In this document: piece after piece, positions 44,781-54,072 of the stretch
How positions within the stretch are numbered: position 1 is the stretch's first letter
Layout: each line of letters begins with the position of its first letter
Assembly: GCA_025934735.1 (NCBI GenBank)
Contig: JAICWP010000004.1
Coordinates: 186,001 to 250,000, forward strand
Length of the DNA: 64,000 bases
Source: Terriglobales bacterium
GTDB taxonomy: Bacteria; Acidobacteriota; Terriglobia; Terriglobales; Acidobacteriaceae
Reading direction: 5' to 3'
Made by a program: the position numbers and the translations under genes
Notes under the pieces: generated by a model
What the model was told of the DNA's origin: nothing
What the model saw: only the letters and a program-made list of their open reading frames with translations
Database searches by the model: none

Positions 44781-45710
44781 ATGGGCAAGTGGATTCGTGA
44801 CCGGCTGCGTCGCCGCAGGAAGAAGACGGGCGCGAGCGCAGCGTCTGGGGAAAACCCGCCGCCATTGCAACCCAACTTTCTGGCCAACGAGATGGCTGCT
44901 GGGCCGTCGCAAGCGGAGCCCGAACCAATTCATGAGGATGACAATCCCGAGCCAGCAACAACGGCGTTGCCTGCCGGCGCGGCGGCTGCAGGTCAGCCTC
45001 CCGCAGCGAAAAGACGCCGGCGCAGAGGCCGGCGTGGGCGGGGTGGCCGGGCGCCAGTTGCGCCAGGCGCTCAACCCACTCCATTGCGGCCTGCCTATCC
45101 CGAACCGGCCGAATCAGGCCCGCCTCCGGTCCTACAGCAGGCTGCTGAACCCGAGTCACGGCCCGCGACCCGGCCTCATCCGGCTGCCGCACCCGCCGCT
45201 CAACCTCGGCGTCCCAAAGGCGTGGTGGTTTTAGCCATTGGCTTGCCCGGCTCCGGCAAAAGCACCTGGTTCAAGCGCCGCCAGGCTGTCCCCCTTTCCA
45301 GCGACGTAATTCGCTCCATGCTGTTTGACGACGTCACCGAACAGCGTTTCCAGGACCTGGTCTTTTCTACCCTGCGCTCGCTGCTGCGCGCCCGGCTGGT
45401 GGCCCGCATGCCCGTGAACTACGTGGACGCCACCAACCTTTCCCCGCACGACCGCCGCGGCTGGATCAAGATGGCCCACGATTTTGGCTATGAAGTGCAG
45501 GCGGTCTTCTTCGATGTGCCCACGGAAGTTTGCATCGAGCGGAACCGCCGCCGCGATCGGGTGGTTCCCGAAGACGTGATGCAACGCATGGCTGGCAAGC
45601 TGCGCCCGCCGAAATTCGACGAAGGATTCTCCAAAATTACCGTGGTACGGGTGAAACGCACGGAAGAGGCGGAGTCCAGCCAGGGAGACTCCGAGCCGCA
45701 GGATCGGTAA
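44781..45710 (+). CDS. Polynucleotide-kinase-like P-loop protein with Arg-rich N-terminal region
   Basis: This 309-residue protein has an N-terminal half of low complexity, rich in Pro, Ala and Gln, with a strongly basic segment (KRRRRRGRRGRGGR) that could bind nucleic acid. The C-terminal half is an AAA_33 kinase domain: P-loop LAIGLPGSGKSTWF, SSDVIRSMLFDD, YVDATNLSPHDRRGWI, and the lid ERNRRRDRVVPEDVMQRMAGKL, as in the 5'-kinase domains of T4 Pnkp and bacterial Pnkp. No phosphatase or ligase domain is attached. RNA repair or tRNA end processing is inferred from the fold and the RGG-like segment. ATG 44781 has AAGG upstream. Confidence 0.8.
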   Translation: MGKWIRDRLRRRRKKTGASAASGENPPPLQPNFLANEMAAGPSQAEPEPIHEDDNPEPATTALPAGAAAAGQPPAAKRRRRRGRRGRGGRAPVAPGAQPTPLRPAYPEPAESGPPPVLQQAAEPESRPATRPHPAAAPAAQPRRPKGVVVLAIGLPGSGKSTWFKRRQAVPLSSDVIRSMLFDDVTEQRFQDLVFSTLRSLLRARLVARMPVNYVDATNLSPHDRRGWIKMAHDFGYEVQAVFFDVPTEVCIERNRRRDRVVPEDVMQRMAGKLRPPKFDEGFSKITVVRVKRTEEAESSQGDSEPQDR

Positions 45711-45790
45711 GAATCAGCGTCGTCCCTTTTTGATGTCGATAACTTTTACGGTCTCTCACACCCACACCTTCCGTGTTTCTGCCGAGTCAC

Positions 45791-46399
45791 TCAGGATTTC
45801 AGGTAGGGCAGCAGTTCCTTGAAGGCGGGTGTGCCGGAAGAGCGCAGCAGTTCGTACATCATCATTTCGGTGGAGGAGATGACCGCCCCGGCGTCGCGCA
45901 TGCGCTGCAGGCCGATTTTCCAGTTCCACTCGGCGCGTGAGCTGACCGCGTCGGAGGCGACATGCACGAGATAGCCTTGCTGCAGGGCGCCCAGTGCCGT
46001 TTGCATCACGCAAATGTGAGCTTCCATGCCGCAGAGCAGCACGGTGTTGCGGCGTCCGGGCAGGCTCTTCAGCGCGGTGGTAAATTCCCGGCTGCCAAAG
46101 CAGGAAAATTCCAGTTTATCCATTACCTTTGAGTCAGCTGCCAACGAGGCAATCTCCGGAACTACGTTGCCCAGTCCTTTGCAGTACTGGGTGGTCAGGA
46201 GCGTGGGAATGTTCAGAATGCCCGCCAGGCGGATCAGCAGCTGCGAGTTTCGCACCAAGCGCTCTTTTTCGAAAATGGGCGGCAGCAGCTTCTGCTGGAT
46301 ATCCACCACCACCAGCGCGCAGTGCTCCGCCACCAGCGGATGGCGAGCTGCTTGGCTGAGCTCGGCAGGTGTGTTGAAGGTTTCCAGTGTGCTGCCCAT
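45791..46399 (-). CDS. Isochorismatase-family hydrolase
   Basis: This 202-residue cysteine hydrolase shows the family triad: Asp in ALVVVDIQQKL, Lys in DSKVMDKLEFSCFG, and Cys in LLCGMEAHICVMQTALGALQQG, with the downstream cis-peptide region HVASDAVSSR. The subgroup is close to YcaC-like hydrolases of unknown substrate. The start ATG follows GAGGAGC. Related enzymes act on N-carbamoyl or nicotinamide-type amides. Confidence 0.9.
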   Translation of the reverse strand: MGSTLETFNTPAELSQAARHPLVAEHCALVVVDIQQKLLPPIFEKERLVRNSQLLIRLAGILNIPTLLTTQYCKGLGNVVPEIASLAADSKVMDKLEFSCFGSREFTTALKSLPGRRNTVLLCGMEAHICVMQTALGALQQGYLVHVASDAVSSRAEWNWKIGLQRMRDAGAVISSTEMMMYELLRSSGTPAFKELLPYLKS

Positions 46400-46750
46400 G
46401 GTTGCTCCTCAGCGCGCGGCAACTCGCGCCCGCTTCTCTGCTAACCTCAGAATGCACATGATTTTACCCTTGTGCGGAGTAGTTGCAACGGTTGTGCCTG
46501 GCTTCGCGGTTATGGCAGGCTTTTCTGCCCAAGTCTGGCCAGTGCATTAGCGTCGGTACATCCTGCCTTTAGCCTCCCCAATCTAAATAACCTAGCTAAA
46601 CGAGGATTGTGGGGTATGCACGTTTGCCATTTGCGGCTGAAGAGGAAGCTGTTGTTTTCGAAGCGGAACCTGTAACTCGGTTCAGCCGAACCACCTAGCC
46701 GCTATTTCTCCTTTTGTTCCCCGGCAGAAGGCTGGCACTGAGTTGATAAG

Positions 46751-46788
46751 AACGGGGATACCCGTTCCTGCAGGCGCCCTGCCGCAGG
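46751..46788 (+). promoter_or_regulatory. Tandem hairpins in the tonB leader; rest of spacer unassigned
   Basis: AACGGG-GATA-CCCGTT (46751-46766) is directly followed by CCTGC...GCAGG (46767-46788), 30 bases before the tonB GTG. They could form adjacent RNA hairpins affecting translation. In the rest of the 418-base spacer (46400-46817) I see no gene, RNA or clear promoter. Confidence 0.35.
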
Positions 46789-46817
46789 CAAACTGCGCCC
46801 CGAAAGGAGATGGGCCG

Positions 46818-47570
46818 GTGTTTGAGGAAAGCCTTATCGAATCTACGAATCGGTTCAAGACCAATCGTGGGAAGGCCACGGTAGTATCGTTCGTCATTCA
46901 GATTGCTATCGTGAGTTTCCTTGTGTTGATACCTCTTATCTTTGTGGAGGCATTGCCCACCCATCAACTGATGACGGAACTGGTGGCGCCACCTCCTCCG
47001 CCCCCGCCACCTCCGCCGGCGGCGGCGCCGGCCGCAGCACACCCGCAGCCGGTGGCGAAGGAACAGCTCAACCCCAATGAACTGCATACGCCGACCAGAA
47101 TTCCCAAGCAGATCGTTAAAACCCAGGAGATGGCGTCGGCGGCGCCACCCTCCAACGCTCCAGCAGCTGTGGGCGGTGTAGTTGGCGGGGTCCCAGGCGG
47201 CGTTGCAGGCGGGCAGGTGGGCGGCGTCTTGGGTGGTGTGCTCAATTCTCCGGTGGCTGTGCCCAAAGTTGAATTGAAGCGCGTGCGCGTCTCCCAGGGC
47301 GTCTCTCAAGGACTGCTCACGCACAAGGTGGACCCACAATATCCGCAACTCGCGAAATCGGCCCACATTCAGGGTACGGTAGTGCTGCACGCCGTGATCG
47401 GCAAGGACGGCAAGGTGCAGAACCTGCAGGTGGTGAGCGGACACCCCATGTTGACCGCCTCGGCTATCAATGCGGTCAAGCAGTGGCGATACAAGCCTTA
47501 CATGTTGAACGGACAGCCGACGGAAATTGATACCACCATTACGGTCAACTTCACGCTGGCCGGAGCGTAA
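46818..47570 (+). CDS. TonB-family energy transducer
   Basis: TonB proteins pass inner-membrane proton-motive energy to outer-membrane receptors. The 250-residue protein has one N-terminal membrane segment (ATVVSFVIQIAIVSFLVLIPLIF), a periplasmic linker with ten consecutive Pro (MTELVAPPPPP...), a Gly/Val-rich repeat (GGVVGGVPGGVAGGQVGGV), and a C-terminal TonB domain (VDPQYPQLAKSAHIQGTVVLHAVIGKDG ... AVKQWRYKPYMLNG). The Gly-rich segment is a common acidobacterial variant. GTG 46818 is preceded by AAAGGAGAT; the longer frame from 46743 has no ribosome site. It may serve the two Oar-like receptors of this window. A terminator follows the stop. Confidence 0.92.
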   Translation: MFEESLIESTNRFKTNRGKATVVSFVIQIAIVSFLVLIPLIFVEALPTHQLMTELVAPPPPPPPPPPAAAPAAAHPQPVAKEQLNPNELHTPTRIPKQIVKTQEMASAAPPSNAPAAVGGVVGGVPGGVAGGQVGGVLGGVLNSPVAVPKVELKRVRVSQGVSQGLLTHKVDPQYPQLAKSAHIQGTVVLHAVIGKDGKVQNLQVVSGHPMLTASAINAVKQWRYKPYMLNGQPTEIDTTITVNFTLAGA

Positions 47571-47595
47571 GCACAAAAGCGGTAACGGTTGGACG

Positions 47596-47629
47596 AGCGG
47601 GCGGTCTCGCGATCGCCCGCTTTTCTTTT
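47596..47629 (+). terminator. Rho-independent terminator after tonB
   Basis: AGCGGGCG (47596-47603) pairs with CGCCCGCT (47614-47621), followed by TTTCTTTT. It separates tonB from the formate dehydrogenase operon. Confidence 0.9.
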
Positions 47630-47709
47630 CACCAACCCCAGTTGGCAACCCGGCCCGACAGCATGGGTTCTTTAACAACGTAGCGCTTTATGGTTGTGGG
47701 GGGCCCTTC

Positions 47710-50700
47710 ATGCTAAAAAATCTGCTCGAGCGCTGGCCGGTGGTGAAACAGATTCGCACGGGCGGCGACGGAACCGGTCCGGAAGCTTGGTCTGAGCACA
47801 CTCGCCAGCTCGCCCCTAAAACTCAGGACGCCCAGGTGACCCGCTCCATCTGTCCTTATTGCGGGGTGGGATGTGGGCAATTGATCTTCCATAAAGATGG
47901 AAAGATGATCTCCGTCGAAGGCGATCCAGACTCGCCCATTTCTCGCGGGCGTTTGTGTCCCAAAGGCGCCAACACTTTCGAACTCCACACCCATCCGGAC
48001 AGGCTGAAGAAGGTGCGCTACCGCGCGCCTTACTCCAGCAAGTGGCAGGAACTCGATCTGGAAACGGCCATGGACATGGTCGCCGAGCGGGTGTGGCAAA
48101 GCCGCGAGCAGACGTTCATCGAGAAGAAAGACGGCGAGGTGGTGGCGCACACCCAAGCCATTTGCCACTTGGGCGGAGCCACCCTGGACAATGAGGAAAA
48201 TTACCTGATCAAAAAGCTGTTCAGCGGCGGCCTGGGCATGGTCTGCATCAGCAACCAGGCGCGAATATGACATAGCTCGACGGTGCCCGGTCTGGGCACC
48301 TCTTTCGGGCGCGGCGGAGCCACTACCGCGCAGCAGGACCTGAGCAATGCAGACGCCATCCTGATCATGGGATCGTCCATGGCGGAGAACCATCCGGTCG
48401 GCTTCCAATGGGTAATGGAGGCGCGCGAGCGTGGAGCCAAGGTCATCCACGTGGACCCGCGGTTCACGCGCACCTCGGCGATGGCCGATATATGGGTGCC
48501 GCTGCGGGCGGGAACTGACATTCTGTTCCTGGGTGGCATCATCAACTACGTCCTGCAAAACGAGAAGTATTTCCGCGAGTATGTAACCCACTACACCAAC
48601 GCCCCCACCATCATCAACGATCAGTTCAAGGACACCGAAGACTTGGGCGGCGTCTTCTCCGGCTTTGACCCTGAAACCAGCGAGTACAGTCCGGCGACCT
48701 GGCTTTATGCCGGATCGGACGTTAAGGGAGCGGACGAATCTGCCACTCACGCAGCATCAAGCGGCGGGCATGCCTTGCGGGGTAGCCCTGGAGGTGGACA
48801 TGGGCACGACCGTGGCGGCGAAGTCGCTAAAGAGAGCGAGCAGCAACAGGATCGAACCCTGCAGAATCCCCGCTGCGTGTTTCAGATCCTGAAGCGGCAC
48901 TTTGCGCGCTATACGCCAGAATTGATTGAGCACTACTGCGGAATCCCGAGAGATGTGTTTCTCAAAGCAGCGGAGGCGTTCACTAACGCTTCCGGGCCAG
49001 ACAAGACGGCGGCCATCTGCTACGCGGTGGGCTGGACGCAGCACTCCAAAGGCGTGCAGATCATCAGGTCGGCCTCCATTCTGCAGCTGCTGTTGGGCAA
49101 CATCGGGCGGCCAGGAGGCGGCATTCTCGCACTGCGTGGTCACGCTTCCATTCAGGGTTCCACTGATATACCCACACTTTATGACATCCTGCCCGGCTAT
49201 TTGCCGATGCCGTATTTTGAATCCGACTCGCACCGCTTCGAGCAGTATGTGAGCAAGCACAGCAGCAAGGTGGGGCTATGGGCCAACTTCGACAAGTACA
49301 TCATCAGCCTGCTGAAGGCCTGGTACGGCGAAGAGGCGAGCGAGGACAATGACTGGAGCTTTGATTGGCTGCCGCGGGTGACCGGCGACCACTCCGAGTT
49401 TGGCTACTGGCTGGAGATGATGGAAGGCAAGGTGGAAGGGCTGTTCGTTATGGGACAGAACCCGGCTGTGGGCGCGCCCAATGGGCGGTTGGAGCGCAAA
49501 GCATTGGCCAAGCTGAAATGGCTGGTAGTCCGGGACATGGTGGAGACAGAGACCGCGTCTTTCTGGTACGACTCACCGGAAGTAGAACGTGGCGAGCTCA
49601 GCCCAGAGAAGATTGGCACCGAGATCTTCCTCTTCCCTGCCGCCGGCCAAGGAGAGAAGGACGGCACCTTCACCAATACTCAACGTCTGCTGCAATACCA
49701 CAACAAGGCGGTTGATCCACCGGGTGACGCACGCAGCGAGACCTGGTTCATTTATCACCTGGGGCGGCGATTGAAGGCGAAAGCGGCCAAGTCTTCGCGG
49801 ACCTGGGATGCCGGCCTGCGGGCGCTGACCTGGGACTATGGCACCCACGGGGCACACGCCGAGCCCAACGTGGAGGAAGTGCTGGCGGAGATCAATGGTT
49901 ACACCGTAGCCGACCGCAAGCTGGTGGAGAATTTCGATAGCCTTCGCAATGACGGCTCTACCGCCTGCGGTTGCTGGATTTATTCCGGAGTAATGCCGCA
50001 CCGCGATGAGAACAAGGCTAACAAGCGGGAACCCAAGGGCCTGCTTGGCCACGGCTGGGGATTCGCATGGCCCAAAGATACTCGTATTATTTACAACCGC
50101 GCTTCCGCCCGGCCCGACGGCAAGCCCTGGAGCGAACGTAAGAAGCTGGTGTGGTGGGACGAAGAAAAGAAGCAGTGGACCGGGACAGACACACCGGACT
50201 TTCCCAAGAGCAAGGCCCCCAATGATCCGGGTGATCCCAAGGGTAAAACCGGACTGGAGGCGCTTGCCGGCGACAAGCCATTTATCCTTCATCCCGATGG
50301 TCTGGGTTGGATTTGGGTGAGCAGCGGGCTGAAAGATGGGCCGCTGCCCACGCATTATGAGGCGCTGGAATCGCCAGTCCGCAACCCGCTCTACCCCAAG
50401 CACACCAGTAATCCGCCGGCCAAGAAGAAGGAAGGACCGGACAATCCTTACGCCTTCTCGCCCACCGACGCACGCTTCCCTTACGTGCTCACCACGTATC
50501 GCCTCACCGAGCACCACACCGCGGGCGGAATGACGCGCACCCTTTCCCATTTGGCCGAGTTGCAGCCGGAGCTGTTCACCGAGGTCTCCCCCGAACTGGC
50601 CGCCGACATCGGTTTGGAGCACGGTGACTGGGCCACCATTACCACGCCGCGCGGCATCATTGAAGCGCGTGTGCTGGTCACTACCCGCATGCGTCCCATG

Positions 50701-50925
50701 TGGGTGGAAGGCCGCACCGTGCACCAGGTGGGCCTGCCGTATCACTGGGGCTACAAGGGGCTGGTGAAAGGCGACGTCACCAATGACCTGCTGGCCATCT
50801 CCGAGGAGCCCAACGTGCGCATCATGGAGACCAAAGCGCTGGTGTGCAACATCCAGCCTGGCCGGCGCCCGCAAGGCAAAGAGGCGCTCGAAGAACTGCA
50901 AGCGCAGACACGGAGGGCGGCATGA
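47710..50925 (+). CDS. fdnG: Selenocysteine formate dehydrogenase, catalytic subunit
   Basis: This subunit oxidises formate to CO2 at a molybdopterin (Mo/W) site. The frame has an in-frame TGA at 48268-48270 (codon 187) in the context NQARI-U-HSSTVPGLGTSFGRG, the exact place of E. coli FdnG Sec196; the invariant His follows it. With Sec the protein is 1071 residues. The N-terminal [4Fe-4S] cysteines are C48, C51, C55 and C83. No twin-arginine signal is present (start MLKNLLERWPVV), unlike periplasmic FdnG, so a cytoplasmic site is inferred. A His/Gly-rich insert (SSGGHALRGSPGGGHGHDRGG, about 345-370) precedes the conserved TLQNPRCVFQILKRH. The ATG follows TGGGGGG, and the stop overlaps the next start (ATGA). 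Confidence 0.97.
48282..48300 (+). promoter_or_regulatory. SECIS hairpin of the formate dehydrogenase
   Basis: GGTGCCC (48282-48288) pairs perfectly with GGGCACC (48294-48300), leaving the loop GGTCT, which begins 19 bases after the TGA. This matches the AGGTCT/GGTCT loop of the E. coli formate dehydrogenase SECIS that SelB recognises. Confidence 0.9.
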
Positions 50926-51785
50926 GCGCCAACATCCCAGATTTCTCCTCGCCCGGATCACAAAGCCGGATTACTGCCTTCCTCACCGATTCAACCTTGT
51001 GCATCGGGTGTAAAGCCTGTGAGGTCGCCTGCAAGGAATGGAACGGCGTGGCGGAAGACGGCCTGAATTGGAGCGGCTTCTCTTACGACAACACGGGCGC
51101 CGTAGGCGCTTCCACCTGGCGGCACGTGAAGTTTGTGGAAGGCGAGCCGGAACCTGGATACGGGGGCGCCGCCGGCGAAGTGAACTCTTGGAACTTTTCT
51201 TCCGATGTTTGCAAGCACTGCGAAGAGGCGGGCTGCCTGGAGGCATGTCCCACCGGCTCCATTGTGCGCACTGAGTTTGGCGGTGTGTACATGCAGCCCG
51301 ACGTTTGCAACGGTTGTTCCTACTGCGTAGTCGCCTGCCCCTTTGGGGTGATTCAGAAAAATGACTCCGACGGCCGCGCCTTCAAGTGTACCTTCTGCTA
51401 TGACCGGCAAAAGGCTGGATTAGGACCAGCTTGTGCTAAGGCCTGCCCCACGGAATCGATCAAATTTGGCGAATTGAACGAGTTGCGCCTGGTTGCCCAG
51501 GAGCGCGTGAAGGAGCTGCACAGTCGCGGCGTGCATGACGCCCAAGTTTACGATCCGGTGGATACCAGCGTGGCCGGAATCCACGCCTTCTTTCTCATGC
51601 GTGGCGATCCCCGCACTTACAACCTGCCGCCCAAACCGGAAGTTCCGACTGTTTATCTGAAGACTGCCTGGCGAGCGGCGGCAATAGGTTCGGCTGCGCT
51701 GCTGGCCGGATCGTTAGCGGCATTCCTCGCTAGTCCAAAGGGCAACGCCGGTCGCCAATCCAGAAGCAGGAGATATCGCCGATGA
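50922..51785 (+). CDS. fdnH: Formate dehydrogenase iron-sulfur subunit
   Basis: This 287-residue FdnH-like subunit carries four [4Fe-4S] cluster motifs: CIGCKACEVACKEW, CKHCEEAGCLEACPTGS, CNGCSYCVVACPFGV and CTFCYDRQKAGLGPACAKACPTES, which wire electrons from the catalytic subunit to the membrane. A hydrophobic segment near the C-terminus (AAAIGSAALLAGSLAAFLAS) could anchor it. It overlaps fdnG by 4 bases (ATGA) and the membrane subunit gene by 4 bases, so the three are translated together. Confidence 0.96.
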   Translation: MSANIPDFSSPGSQSRITAFLTDSTLCIGCKACEVACKEWNGVAEDGLNWSGFSYDNTGAVGASTWRHVKFVEGEPEPGYGGAAGEVNSWNFSSDVCKHCEEAGCLEACPTGSIVRTEFGGVYMQPDVCNGCSYCVVACPFGVIQKNDSDGRAFKCTFCYDRQKAGLGPACAKACPTESIKFGELNELRLVAQERVKELHSRGVHDAQVYDPVDTSVAGIHAFFLMRGDPRTYNLPPKPEVPTVYLKTAWRAAAIGSAALLAGSLAAFLASPKGNAGRQSRSRRYRR

Positions 51786-52876
51786 GCACCGAACCGTTGC
51801 GGCAGGATCCAGCCCCTCAGCGTGCCAGCGAAGCACGCCTGCTGCAATTGCGCCGCGAAGGCGAGACTCGCGGCCGCGTCGAAGGTGCGGGCGTGCATCC
51901 GCCAGGAGCGCCTTTCCCCAAGGCCTCGCCAGAAACCGGCTATTACGGCGTTCCCATGCTGAAGCAACCGCAGTGGAAGTGGGAGGTGCCGCTCTACTTC
52001 TTCGTTGGCGGCGCGGCAGGTTCGGCGGCGGTAATCGGTGCCATGGCCAATTGGGTGGGCCGCGATCCCGAACTGCGGCGGAACGCGCGTCTGGTAGCCG
52101 CAGCCGGCGGCATGATCTCCACCGGCCTGCTCGTGGCGGACCTGGGTCGCCCGGCTCGCTTCCTGAATATGCTGCGCGTTTTCAAAAAGCAGAGCGCCAT
52201 GTCCATGGGCGCATGGACGCTAGCGGCATTCAGCAGTTTTTCCGGTGCCACCGCGTTTGCGGAACTGATTGGCGAATGGTTCGACTTTGCGCCCCTGCGC
52301 GTGCTCGGCAACATTTCAGAGGCCTTCTCGGCCGCCCTGGGTCTTCCCTTCCACAACTACACCGGGGTGCTCATCGGAGCGACGGCCATACCGGTATGGA
52401 ACCAGAACATAACTACGCTGCCGATTCACTTTGGCATGTCGGGCCTGAATTCGGCTGTTTCCATCCTGGAACTTGTGGGACACAACAATGCCGCCTTGAA
52501 TCTTTTAGGGATTGGAGCCTCGGCGTTCGAAACCTACGAAGGCTTGCACCTGGAACAGCGGCCGGAAGCGGCGCTGGATCCTTTGAAACATGGGCTGAGT
52601 GGATGGATCACCCGCCTGGGCGGTGTGCTCTCCGGACCCGCTCCCCTGAGCCTGCGGCTGGCGGCGCAGATCAGCGGTTCACAAAAAATGCGGCGTGCGG
52701 CGTGCTGGTCGTCCATTGCCGGCTCACTCTTGACCCGCTATGGATGGATGCAGGCCGGGAAGGCATCTGCCCAGAACTGGCGCCTGCCCCTGGAAGTGCC
52801 GAAGTCAACACCGGAAGCGCCGAAGCTGCAATCGAAGCCGCAGCTGCCGCAGGCGCGTGCTATTAAAACCGCGTGA
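51782..52876 (+). CDS. nrfD: NrfD/PsrC-type membrane subunit
   Basis: This 364-residue protein has a hydrophilic N-terminus of about 60 residues and then several membrane helices with NrfD features: WEVPLYFFVGGAAGSAAVIGA, MISTGLLVADLGRPARFLNMLRVFKKQSAMSMGAWTL and PFHNYTGVLIGATAIPVWN. NrfD-type subunits bind quinone without haem, unlike the cytochrome b556 subunit FdnI of E. coli formate dehydrogenase-N. A formate:quinone oxidoreductase is therefore the expected complex. The stop is four bases from the end of the convergent MFS gene. Confidence 0.92.
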   Translation: MSTEPLRQDPAPQRASEARLLQLRREGETRGRVEGAGVHPPGAPFPKASPETGYYGVPMLKQPQWKWEVPLYFFVGGAAGSAAVIGAMANWVGRDPELRRNARLVAAAGGMISTGLLVADLGRPARFLNMLRVFKKQSAMSMGAWTLAAFSSFSGATAFAELIGEWFDFAPLRVLGNISEAFSAALGLPFHNYTGVLIGATAIPVWNQNITTLPIHFGMSGLNSAVSILELVGHNNAALNLLGIGASAFETYEGLHLEQRPEAALDPLKHGLSGWITRLGGVLSGPAPLSLRLAAQISGSQKMRRAACWSSIAGSLLTRYGWMQAGKASAQNWRLPLEVPKSTPEAPKLQSKPQLPQARAIKTA

Positions 52877-52879
52877 GCT

Positions 52880-54070
52880 CTACGAACCAGCCACACGCTT
52901 CGACGCTTCGCCCCCACACAGCCGGTGCTTGATCACCACCACGGCCGCCGCCACCGCACAGGCGCCGGCCAATGGGATCACCATGCCCGTGCGCACGGTA
53001 CGCGCTTCAGAGATTTGGCCTACCGCCCAGGGAAACACGGCCCCTCCCGCCAAACCCATGGCGAAGAGCACACCGAATACCGTGCCGGCATAACGCTGGT
53101 AGCGGTCGCCGATCATGGCCAGCGTGGTGGGATAAATGGCGGAAAAGGCGAAGCCGACGAAGAAGACGGCTGCCGCGAGGAGCGGAACCGAGCGCGCGCC
53201 GAGCAGAATGGCGCATCCGGCCATGGAGCCCAGGGCGCTCAGCAACACCAGTTGCACATCGCGAAAGTAGCGCAGCAGGCGGGTGGCCGTAAGCCGGCCC
53301 AGCATTAGCCCGGCCCAGTATCCGGCGAGAATCCAGGTAGCCAGCTGCGCCCTGGCTCCCGCTTCCCCCAAATAAGTAGAGGTCCAGCCCGCGAGCACGG
53401 CTTCGTTACCGGACTCCACAAACAAGGCGATTCCGAACAGCAGCAGGCCGGGATAGCGCACCACCTCCAGGATTTCGCGCCAGGTCATGCCATGCCCTTC
53501 GCGCGCCGGCGGGAAAGGCAGCACAGCATAGGCCACGGCACCGATGGCGGGCAGCACGGCTGTAACGAGCAGCAGCCGTGACATTGGCAGCAGGCTGGTG
53601 ATGCTAGCCGCGAGCAGCGGGACGAACAACGCGCCAAAACCGTAGAAGATGCCCAGCAAATTGAGCATGCGTCCGCGGTTGCCGCCGTAGAGTTCGGAAG
53701 TAAGCACGTTACAGGACGTATTGAGGCCACCGCCTCCCAACCCGATCACCAGCGCGGCAATCACCGCCGCCAGCATGGACTTGGCCGCCGCAAACTCCAC
53801 CAGGGCTACGGTCACCAGCACTGCCGAAACCAGCAGCACCAGCTTGTTTCCGAAACGGTCAATCAGCGGCCCTACCGCCACTGTGGCGAAGCACACGCCC
53901 GCGAACAGCAGCAGAAAGAGGTCTCCCTGCTGCGCCAGGTCCACGCCCAGGCGCTCGCGCATGGCCGGCAACCCGAACAGCGTTCCCAGCAGCGCCAGCA
54001 CCAGGCCAAAAATGAACATCCCGGCGCAGGCGGCGGCGAATAGCCGGGCGCGTTGTCGCCCTTCCAGCAT
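52880..54070 (-). CDS. MFS sugar transporter
   Basis: This 396-residue permease has about twelve hydrophobic segments. The segments AALVIGLGGGGLNTSCNVLTSELYGGNRGRMLNLLGIFYGFGALFVPLL and IYPTTLAMIGDRYQRYAGTVFG resemble the FucP/fucose-glucose permease branch (FGHS family) of the major facilitator superfamily. Following the SIS and ROK genes by two bases, it probably imports the sugar that the locus handles. It is the last gene of the minus-strand unit. Confidence 0.88.
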   Translation of the reverse strand: MLEGRQRARLFAAACAGMFIFGLVLALLGTLFGLPAMRERLGVDLAQQGDLFLLLFAGVCFATVAVGPLIDRFGNKLVLLVSAVLVTVALVEFAAAKSMLAAVIAALVIGLGGGGLNTSCNVLTSELYGGNRGRMLNLLGIFYGFGALFVPLLAASITSLLPMSRLLLVTAVLPAIGAVAYAVLPFPPAREGHGMTWREILEVVRYPGLLLFGIALFVESGNEAVLAGWTSTYLGEAGARAQLATWILAGYWAGLMLGRLTATRLLRYFRDVQLVLLSALGSMAGCAILLGARSVPLLAAAVFFVGFAFSAIYPTTLAMIGDRYQRYAGTVFGVLFAMGLAGGAVFPWAVGQISEARTVRTGMVIPLAGACAVAAAVVVIKHRLCGGEASKRVAGS

Positions 54071-54072
54071 GG

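Noticed and set aside
47640-47709. Sigma-54 promoter before the formate dehydrogenase
   Set aside because: TTGGCA is present near 47641 but no TTGCA-type -12 element occurs at the required distance.
48268-48270. Nonsense mutation or split gene in the formate dehydrogenase
   Set aside because: The TGA is at the known Sec position, the frame continues at full length, and a canonical SECIS hairpin follows.
49573-50961. 462-codon minus-strand open frame
   Set aside because: It is antisense to the formate dehydrogenase coding region and has no recognisable domain.
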